The notes under the pieces were generated by a model. The model worked only from the letters and a program-made list of their open reading frames with translations. It was not told where the DNA came from and made no database searches. The position numbers and the translations under genes were made by a program. From Streptomyces sp. NRRL B-24085 (GTDB lineage Bacteria > Actinomycetota > Actinomycetes > Streptomycetales > Streptomycetaceae), in contig NZ_LJBR01000023.1 in NCBI RefSeq assembly GCF_001282115.1, positions 1-49,119 on the forward strand: 49,119 bases of DNA, written 5' to 3'. Within the stretch, counting starts at the first letter, position 1; the number at the start of each line of letters is the position of its first letter. This document shows positions 43,877 to 49,119 of this stretch, piece after piece.

Positions 43877-44809
43877 TCACGCAGCGTCGGAAAAGAGCGC
43901 TTCCTTCACGGCGGTGAGGCCGGCGGCGTACGGGACGATGGGCCGGTACCCCAGTTCGGCCACGGCTTTGTCGGTGCGCAGCGTGCACGACTGTCCGACG
44001 AACCACCGGGCGGGGACCGGCACCACACGGGCGGCGATGTCGGCGTCCATGTCAGGGATGGGTGTGTCGACGCCGTAGAGCGAGAAGAGCGTCTCCAGGA
44101 ACTCCCGCAGGACGACTCGGTGCTGGTCGGTCACGAAGTACGCCTGACCCGGCCGGCCGTGCTGCCATCCGCGTACCAAGCCCTCGACGGCATTGTCCAC
44201 GTAGGTCACATCGGTGGTGTGCCGGCCGCCCTCGATCCAGGCGAAATGCCCGGCCTTGGCCGCAGCCGCCAGGCCCTCGGTCAGGCTGCTTTCGGGACCC
44301 CAGACGAACCGCGGCCGTACGGAGACGGTGGTGAAGCCCGGCGCGTCGGCATCCAGCACAATCTGCTCGGCGACGGCCTTCACCGCGCAGTAGGCGGCTT
44401 CGGAGTCCGGCCGCAGCGGTGCGGTCTCGTCCACGTCCAGCAGCGGTTCGCCGGCCAGGAGCGCGGACTCGCTGCCGCAGTTGACGAAGGTGGCGACCCC
44501 CGCGGCGTGGGCTGCTTCCACGGCCGCTCGGGTGCCGCCGACCGTCACCCGCTCCTGGCGCTCGCGGTCGGCGGTGATGTCCGTCTCGGCGGCGAGGTGG
44601 AAGAACACCTCGCTGCCGGCCACCGCGTCCTGCCATCCGGCCGGCTCCGTCAACTCGCCCCGCACCGGCTCCGCGCCGAGGGCCGCGACCTTGTCGGCCG
44701 ACGCCTCGCTGCGGACCAGTGCGCGGACCGTGTGACCGTCTCCGACAAGTCGACGGATCAGGGCCCGACCGATGAAACCCGAACCACCCGTGACGAATGC
44801 CTGTGCCAT
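43877..44809 (-). CDS. NAD-dependent epimerase/dehydratase family protein
   Basis: A 310-aa extended short-chain dehydrogenase, closest in look to the 3-beta-HSD/epimerase group. The cofactor motif is VTGGSGFIGRAL near the N-terminus. The catalytic Tyr-x3-Lys is in AYCAVKAVAE, and VRPRFVWGP is the usual substrate-side motif. The C-terminal YVDNAVEGLVRG is typical. The substrate is unknown. The start is ATG 44809 with GGGAGA upstream; an 18-codon open extension is Arg-rich and unlikely. An octamer shared with the LysR gene lies about 100-135 bp upstream. Confidence 0.9.
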   Translation of the reverse strand: MAQAFVTGGSGFIGRALIRRLVGDGHTVRALVRSEASADKVAALGAEPVRGELTEPAGWQDAVAGSEVFFHLAAETDITADRERQERVTVGGTRAAVEAAHAAGVATFVNCGSESALLAGEPLLDVDETAPLRPDSEAAYCAVKAVAEQIVLDADAPGFTTVSVRPRFVWGPESSLTEGLAAAAKAGHFAWIEGGRHTTDVTYVDNAVEGLVRGWQHGRPGQAYFVTDQHRVVLREFLETLFSLYGVDTPIPDMDADIAARVVPVPARWFVGQSCTLRTDKAVAELGYRPIVPYAAGLTAVKEALFSDAA

Positions 44810-45310
44810 GGGAATCTCCCTTCCTCGTGTGTGACGCTTCCGCCCGCTGGGGCGGTGAGCCATGTGATGTGCAGCGATCAGGGGCTGGCCGGTGTTCCCT
44901 CGAAGTCATTCATGACTCGACGGCTTGCCAAAGAAAACATGAATGCCTCCAGCTCGTTGAGAGGACGCGGGAATCTGTACGGCATCGCCCGACCGCGCGC
45001 TCCCAGAGCTCGCCACTGCGGACCCCTTCGGAAGAGGTCCCGGCGGCACCCCGCGACCCGTTGCCGGCCGTCGGAAAGGTGGGCGTGGAGGCGTCTCAGT
45101 TCCCAACGGCAGTCCGACTGCGAGTGGGTCGGCAACATCCGTCGCTGAAGACGAACGTTGCCTGCCTACGACGCCGAGGGCGCCCGTCCCGAGCCGGTCC
45201 CCGGTTGCCGCGGAACTCAATGAACGGACGGTCTGAGTGCTGACTGGTCGCCAGTGCCGCAACCCCAACCCCTTCTCCGGGATCAGGGCCGCAGGACAGA
45301 GCGTCCATAG
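44810..45310. other. Intergenic region upstream of the dehydrogenase
   Basis: About 500 bp with no recognised gene. The first 140 bp carry the probable promoter and the CATTCATG elements. The remainder up to the LysR stop shows open frames but no known protein. Confidence 0.45.
44907..44945. promoter_or_regulatory. Inverted pair of CATTCATG elements
   Basis: CATTCATG (44907-44914) and its reverse complement CATGAATG (44938-44945) face each other across 23 bp. The first is also embedded in GTCAT-TC-ATGAC. The same octamer overlaps the LysR gene start (46235-46242). This is likely the LysR-family binding site for control of the dehydrogenase gene. Confidence 0.5.
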
Positions 45311-46237
45311 TCACTCGCCCGCGACCGCAGCTCCTGCGTCGAGCTGCGTCTGCACGCTGCGGGGAACCCGCACTCCGTGACGGCGCAGCCCTGCGATGAA
45401 CCGCGCGACGAGCGGATCGGGTCCTGCCGAGGTCACCGCCATCAGCTGTCTGGTCCACCGTGGTGAGAAGGGTCGGACGACGCCCGGAAAGCCCGCCGTG
45501 ACCGCACTCACCGGACAGACCGCCACGCCCAGCCCGGCGGCGGCGAGTTGAGGTGCCGCAACAGTGACGGACGTCCGCATGACCGCCTCCGGCTGGACCC
45601 CGGCCCGGGCGAACGACTGGTCAAGCCATGCGCCGAGGGCGTTGTCCGCCGTGAAGTGCACGAGGGGCGCGCCATCAAGGTCCTGGATCCGCACTGCGGC
45701 CCGCTGGGACAGAGGGTGACCGGTGGGCGCGGCCAGCACGATCTCCTCCTCGGCGACGGCAGTGACATGGAAGCGGTCGGACGGGGGGTCCGGCAGCACC
45801 ACGACGTCAAGATCGTCGGACTCGATCAGCCTCAGTGCCTCGTCCATGACGGTGAGTTCACGCAGAGCGATGGTCACTTCCGGGTGGCGCCGGCGCCAGT
45901 CGCGAAGCACCGGGGCGAGCAAGGCGACGGTCAGGCTCTGCGCGCAACCGATGCGCAGCGACCCGCCCCCGGCCTCTCCCACCGCGCGCGCCGACCGTAC
46001 GGCAGCGGTAGCCGCCTCGACCGCGCGCCGGGCGTCCGCGACCGCGACCCGCCCCGCGGCGGTGAGCTTGACCCCCCGTGCCTCCCGACGCAGCAGGGCC
46101 GTGCGGGTCTCGCGCTCGAGTGAGGCGATCTGATGGGAGACGGCGGGTTGCGAGGAGTGCAGCAGCAGCGCGGCCTGAGTGATCGATCCCGTGTCCGCGA
46201 CAGCGACGAGACATTCCAGCGCGCGAAAAGAGGGCAT
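45311..46237 (-). CDS. LysR-family transcriptional regulator
   Basis: A 308-aa LysR protein. The winged helix-turn-helix is at 1-60 (FRALECLVAVADTGSITQAA, SSQPAVSHQIASLE). The periplasmic-binding-protein-like effector domain is at about 90-300 (SLRIGCAQS, DDLDVVVLPD, LGVAVCPVSAV). The effector is unknown. The start ATG 46237 is embedded in the palindrome ATTCATGAAT, and a TAGAAT -10-like hexamer lies a few bases before it, so the mRNA may be leaderless and autoregulated. It is divergent from the VOC gene. Confidence 0.92.
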   Translation of the reverse strand: MPSFRALECLVAVADTGSITQAALLLHSSQPAVSHQIASLERETRTALLRREARGVKLTAAGRVAVADARRAVEAATAAVRSARAVGEAGGGSLRIGCAQSLTVALLAPVLRDWRRRHPEVTIALRELTVMDEALRLIESDDLDVVVLPDPPSDRFHVTAVAEEEIVLAAPTGHPLSQRAAVRIQDLDGAPLVHFTADNALGAWLDQSFARAGVQPEAVMRTSVTVAAPQLAAAGLGVAVCPVSAVTAGFPGVVRPFSPRWTRQLMAVTSAGPDPLVARFIAGLRRHGVRVPRSVQTQLDAGAAVAGE

Positions 46238-46245
46238 TCATGAAT
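46235..46245. promoter_or_regulatory. Palindrome over the LysR start
   Basis: CATTCATG (46235-46242) extends into the perfect 10-bp palindrome ATTCATGAAT (46236-46245), which covers the LysR initiation codon. It is the third copy of the octamer found upstream of the dehydrogenase. Confidence 0.45.
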
Positions 46246-46374
46246 TCTATGCCAACTGCATGAGGTATCAGTGCTTCGACGGGGGACGTCATGGCCGTCA
46301 AGGCAGTCGGCCGACACGTTGATACTTGTCAGCGTCAGCGACCGCACAGCAACGCCGATGTGGGCGGAGGCCCC

Positions 46375-46746
46375 ATGCCACTGCAGATGAAGTTGGCTGC
46401 GATAACACTCGACTGCCCCGATCCGCCGGCCTTGGCGGCGTTCTATCAGGAGGCCACGGGTCTTGAGCTGCATCCGAAGTCGGACGCCGGTTTCGCGGGC
46501 CTCAACGGTGAGCACGGACTCTTGCTCGGGTTTCAGCGGGCCGACGACTACCGGGCTCCGAGCTGGCCTGACCAGATCGTTCCCCAGCAGCTTCACATCT
46601 GCTTCGCGGTCGAAGAGGACTTGGCCGTGGCCGAAGCCCGGCTCCTGGAGCTGGGTGCGGGCAAGCCGGATCATCAGCCGCACGGGGACAAGGCACGGGT
46701 CCTCACCGATCCGGTGGGGCATCCCTTCTGCATCGTCAGGCGCTGA
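46375..46746 (+). CDS. VOC/glyoxalase-like protein
   Basis: A 123-aa single vicinal-oxygen-chelate domain. Features are LAAITLDCPDPPALAAFYQ at the N-terminus (metal or fold strand 1), LHICFAVEEDLAVAEARLLELGA, and the terminal DPVGHPFCIVRR. Actinobacterial proteins of this Glyoxalase_6-like group are mostly uncharacterised; some give antibiotic or aldehyde resistance. The start is ATG 46375 with GGAGG four bases before; a longer frame upstream is unlikely. It is divergent from the LysR gene and possibly regulated by it. Confidence 0.85.
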   Translation: MPLQMKLAAITLDCPDPPALAAFYQEATGLELHPKSDAGFAGLNGEHGLLLGFQRADDYRAPSWPDQIVPQQLHICFAVEEDLAVAEARLLELGAGKPDHQPHGDKARVLTDPVGHPFCIVRR

Positions 46747-46858
46747 TCAAGCCGCCACCGACGCGGGCCCCCTCGGAAACCCGCCCCCTCGGAAACCCTG
46801 AGGACACTCACACGGGCATACGTGTGCCGCCTCCGGAAAGTCATGTACGCGGAAGTGG

Positions 46859-46887
46859 CACGACCAACACACGACCAACACACGCCC
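46859..46887. repeat. 11-bp-period direct repeats upstream of the 47016 gene
   Basis: CACGACC (46859-46865), CACGACC (46870-46876) and CACGCCC (46881-46887), each followed by a 4-bp spacer (AACA twice). The geometry equals that of a SARP operator, but the distance to the next start (128 bp) is long. Confidence 0.5.
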
Positions 46888-47015
46888 GACCTGCTCAAGG
46901 ACCGACCGCCGACCACGGCCAACCCTCCCCTGCATAAGACTCCAAGCACTCCGCGGCTGTCAGTGCCGTCTGCGATTATCCCGCCTGGTCTACGGACACC
47001 ACGGTGGGAGGGTTC

Positions 47016-47639
47016 ATGTCCTTCGGCTTCAAGACGTCATGGCTCGCGATACGCGACGCCGGGCCGGAAGAGGTCGCCGATGCCCTCGGCCTGCGGCATC
47101 GGCAGCCCGTCGACTGGACGACCGGCACCGAACTCGCCTACCGGCAAGGGGTCTTCGTGGCCAGACCCGTCCCGGAGTGGACCCTCGCCCACGGCAGGAT
47201 CCATCTGACGCACGAGACCGACCCCACGCGCCCAAACTTTCCCACCTGGCTGCGGACACTGGCCGCGCGCCTCGGGGACCTCCAGTACTTCGGCACCGAC
47301 CGTGTCAGCGAGTACCACGCCTGGGCCAAAGTCGAAGCCGGTGAACTGACCCGCGCCTACTGCTACGTCGGGATGAGCGGTGAAGTTCCCCTGCGCCACG
47401 GTGAGCCCACCGCCGTCGAGAGGCAGCTCGGCGTCGGGCTGGTCGGGCGCGAAGAGGTCCGGCAGGACTGGGGAGACGCCGAATGGGACGCCTGGCACGA
47501 AGCCATGCCGACCGAACACGACGTGATGCGCATCGCCGCCGACTGGAGCATCTGCCCACCACTGATCGAGGACGACTCCGTCACCGCCCCGGGAATCCAC
47601 GGACTCCCACCAGGTGTCGAGCCCGGCGGCGCATCCTGA
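47016..47639 (+). CDS. Conserved actinobacterial hypothetical protein
   Basis: A 207-aa protein with no signal peptide or membrane helix. Typical stretches are SFGFKTSWLAIRDAGPEEVA, YRQGVFVARPVPEWTLAHGR, LQYFGTDRVSEYHAWAKVE and AYCYVGMSGEVPL. From memory, similar proteins are scattered in Streptomyces, sometimes in several copies, and resemble small immunity-like or SMI1-like globular proteins, but I cannot assign a family. The start is ATG 47016 with GGGAGGG upstream. It is convergent with the GntR gene. Confidence 0.8.
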   Translation: MSFGFKTSWLAIRDAGPEEVADALGLRHRQPVDWTTGTELAYRQGVFVARPVPEWTLAHGRIHLTHETDPTRPNFPTWLRTLAARLGDLQYFGTDRVSEYHAWAKVEAGELTRAYCYVGMSGEVPLRHGEPTAVERQLGVGLVGREEVRQDWGDAEWDAWHEAMPTEHDVMRIAADWSICPPLIEDDSVTAPGIHGLPPGVEPGGAS

Positions 47640-47722
47640 CGGCTTGAAGTCCCTGCGGAGGGCCTGCCCCGACGACACCCCGGGCAGCGGCAACAGCGCT
47701 CTGCCGGGCAAGCCGTACCACC

Positions 47723-48562
47723 TCACGACCCCGCCTGAACGTCCCCCCGCGTCGAGGACGCGATGGCGTCCCGGTGGGCGAAGTCGCCCGGGGGGATGCC
47801 CGGGTGGTGTCCCAGCCGGTCGGTCGGCGCGGTGGCCGTGGGGCCGAGGGTGAGCCGGGAGACGATCCGGTAGCGGTCGCCGCGGTAGACGGAGTGGACG
47901 TATTCGACGGGCTGTCCCCTGGTGTCGGAGGTGAGCCGTTCGAAGAGCAGCGCCGGGGACAGCTCGGGGACGTCGAGGAGTTCCGCTTCGGCACGGGTGA
48001 CGACGGTCGGTTCGATCGCCTGCACCGCCTCCCGGACGTGCACGCCGTGCTGCCGGCGCAGGTGCTCGTAGAGGTCGCCGGCCTCCAGTTCCTCCGCGGA
48101 CAGCGCGGGAACCAGCTCGGCCTTGATGTGCAGGTGCTCGATGGCCATCGGGGCGCCGTCGACCAGGCGCAGCCGCGCGACGTACACGATCTCGGCGGCG
48201 GGTGAGATCCGCAGCTTGCGGCCCACGCGCGCGCCTGCCGGAATGGTGACGAATTCCAGCAGGCGGCTCGACCAGGCCCCCGCGGCCTGGGGCACGGTCA
48301 TGGACTGCTCGGCGGAGACGAGTTCCTGAGTGATCTTCTCGGGTGCGACGAACATGCCCCGCCCGTGTTCGCGCACCAGCAGACCCGCGGCGACGAGTTC
48401 GTCCACCGCCGCGCGCAGGGTCGGCCGGGACACTTCCAGCTGGGCGCACAGGGCACGCTCGGAGGGGATCGCGTCCCCGGGGCGGTGGGACTCCACCAGG
48501 TCGAGGAGGAAGTCGCGGACTCGCTCACGCTTGAGCACCGCACCAGGTGCGTCGGCCTTCAT
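47723..48562 (-). CDS. GntR-family regulator with UTRA domain (HutC/DasR subfamily)
   Basis: A 279-aa regulator. The winged helix-turn-helix (about 10-80) has SERALCAQLEVSRPTLRAAV and HGRGMFVAP. The UTRA effector domain (about 95-245) has YVARLRLVDGAPMAIEHLHI and VEYVHSVYRGDRYRIVSRL in part, typical of sugar- or amino-acid-sensing members such as DasR and HutC. The start is ATG 48562 after GAGGGGG. Two ACTGGTCA-type sites lie in the 540-bp divergent region upstream, implying control of itself and of the gene starting at 49105. Confidence 0.92.
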   Translation of the reverse strand: MKADAPGAVLKRERVRDFLLDLVESHRPGDAIPSERALCAQLEVSRPTLRAAVDELVAAGLLVREHGRGMFVAPEKITQELVSAEQSMTVPQAAGAWSSRLLEFVTIPAGARVGRKLRISPAAEIVYVARLRLVDGAPMAIEHLHIKAELVPALSAEELEAGDLYEHLRRQHGVHVREAVQAIEPTVVTRAEAELLDVPELSPALLFERLTSDTRGQPVEYVHSVYRGDRYRIVSRLTLGPTATAPTDRLGHHPGIPPGDFAHRDAIASSTRGDVQAGS

Positions 48563-48577
48563 GCGTTCCCCCTCGCC

Positions 48578-48650
48578 CTGAACCCTCACTCCTGAACCCT
48601 CAGCCCCGAGCCGTCAGCCCTGAGCCGTCAGCCCCAGCGCTGAGCCCTCA
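48578..48650. repeat. Five-copy 11-bp repeat in the gntR leader
   Basis: CTGAACCCTCA at 48578 and 48592, CCGAGCCGTCA at 48606, CTGAGCCGTCA at 48620, and CTGAGCCCTCA at 48640. The first four are spaced exactly 14 bp, the last 20 bp. They lie 16-88 bp upstream of the gntR start codon. Confidence 0.7.
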
Positions 48651-48653
48651 GCC

Positions 48654-48669
48654 TGACCAGTTGACCAGT
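48654..48669. promoter_or_regulatory. Tandem TGACCAGT elements near gntR
   Basis: Two adjacent copies of TGACCAGT in direct orientation (48654-48661 and 48662-48669), about 92 bp upstream of the gntR start. The reverse complement ACTGGTCA resembles the half-site of HutC/DasR-type regulators. Confidence 0.6.
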
Positions 48670-48830
48670 GGTAAGGCAGTATCTTCCCCGTCTCAGCCAC
48701 CGAAGTGTAGCCGCAGACCAGCGGTGGTCGTCAGCGTATTGGCTGTCCTGCCCGACAAAACCCTTGTCTGCGACGGGGGTTGACGGCGCAATTGGTCTAT
48801 GCCACCTTCTTCCTCACCTCAACAGGTGAA

Positions 48831-48855
48831 CTGACCAGTGCAGCTCACTGGTCAG
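48831..48855. promoter_or_regulatory. Perfect inverted-repeat operator
   Basis: CTGACCAGTG (48831-48840) and CACTGGTCAG (48846-48855) form a perfect 10-bp inverted repeat with a 5-bp spacer, using the same element as the tandem site near gntR. Likely the GntR operator for the gene starting at 49105. Confidence 0.65.
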
Positions 48856-49104
48856 GTGGCCAGACGGTGTCCCACGGAGGTGAAACCGTGCAGCTCCGCC
48901 CACCCCGCCAGCTCCGGCTCAGAGGTCTCACCCAGCCGCTGTCCCCCAGGCACTCGCACCACGCCCTCGCAAGCGGCCCGGACCGCCCCCGTACACGGCG
49001 TCGCCGCACCTGAACACCGCCGCAGCACCCGTCCCTCCGGCTCGCGGGCCGGCGCAGTCAGAACCGACCCGCACACCCCGGCCGCCCCGTCTTGGAGGCG
49101 ACGC

Positions 49105-49119
49105 ATGCCCGCCCTGATC
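49105..49119 (+). CDS. Start of a gene cut by the window edge
   Basis: ATG at 49105 follows a consensus ribosome site GGAGG (49094-49098) with 6-nt spacing. Only five codons (MPALI) are present, so no function can be assigned. Its position suggests it is the target of the adjacent GntR regulator. Confidence 0.55.

Larger units (their letters stand above)
48563..49104. other. Divergent regulatory region
   Basis: A 540-bp stretch without genes between the GntR gene and the gene beginning at the right edge. It contains a five-copy 11-bp repeat in the presumed gntR leader and two clusters of the TGACCAGT element. Nothing else is recognised. Confidence 0.6.

Noticed and set aside
44878..45268. 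Possible minus-strand gene upstream of the dehydrogenase
   Set aside because: The predicted peptides are not recognisable and overlap the CATTCATG regulatory elements.
38167..46746. Complete biosynthetic gene cluster
   Set aside because: Regulators and tailoring-type enzymes are present, but no core synthase lies in the window.
47681..47710. Hairpin between the hypothetical gene and gntR
   Set aside because: The arms pair imperfectly with an offset, so a terminator is possible but not supported.
1..49119. tRNA, rRNA, CRISPR, transposase, integrase or attachment site
   Set aside because: None was seen on either strand; the direct repeats found are short, few and lack CRISPR-like spacers.

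Overview
The window is high-GC actinobacterial DNA, almost certainly from a Streptomyces or a close relative. Evidence for this is the very GC-rich third codon positions, frequent GTG starts, ATGA/GTGA stop-start overlaps, a complete conservon (cvnA-E type operon), a WhiB-family protein, a SARP regulator, secreted enzymes with long Ala-rich signal peptides, and GC-rich hairpins without a T-tract between convergent genes. No rRNA, tRNA, CRISPR array, transposase or replication origin was seen.

Layout. (1) 1-9.2 kb is ordinary accessory chromosome: a secreted GH27 alpha-galactosidase, a divergent SDR / MmyB-type regulator pair, a decayed GNAT acetyltransferase, a secreted I36-type inhibitor, an aldo/keto reductase preceded by a possible 34-codon leader ORF, a NarL-type two-component system, and a secreted peptidoglycan-binding protein. 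(2) 9.4-23.7 kb holds a HEAT-repeat protein and then a tightly coupled five-gene operon: a DUF4132-like protein, a 1634-aa uncharacterised protein, a MoxR AAA+ ATPase, a DUF5682-like/VWA fusion and a SWIM zinc-finger protein. It ends at a perfect 17-bp hairpin. This is the most interesting system in the window: a MoxR-VWA type NTP-dependent assembly comparable in gene content to the E. coli yehI-L-M-P-Q neighbourhood, of unknown function. (3) 24-26.6 kb carries small stress-type genes: a lipoprotein, a hemerythrin-like protein, a 56-aa hydrophobic protein and a short HEAT-like protein. (4) 26.7-32.6 kb has a cytochrome P450 convergent with a conservon (sensor kinase, roadblock, DUF742, small GTPase, CYP157-like P450 lacking the ExxR arginine). 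(5) 33-38 kb has a WhiB-like protein, a proton-translocating transhydrogenase pair (pntB/pntA) and a spore-photoproduct-lyase-like radical SAM protein. (6) 38-46.7 kb looks like a small specialised-metabolism or detoxification island: an N-terminally extended TetR, an FAD-dependent oxidase fused to a SnoaL-like domain, a SARP regulator, a sugar-epimerase-like dehydrogenase, a LysR regulator and a VOC protein. A textbook SARP box (three 7-bp repeats at an 11-bp period) lies directly in front of the oxidase gene. A shared low-GC octamer links the LysR gene and the dehydrogenase gene. (7) 47-49.1 kb has an actinobacterial hypothetical protein and a GntR/UTRA regulator with probable operators in front of a gene that begins at the window edge.

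How the parts may work together. The five operon proteins are probably made together and act as one ATP-driven complex. The conservon proteins form a membrane-associated G-protein-like switch. The SARP probably switches on the oxidase, and the GntR protein probably controls itself and the truncated neighbour. These are inferences from gene order, overlaps and sequence motifs; no database search was possible.
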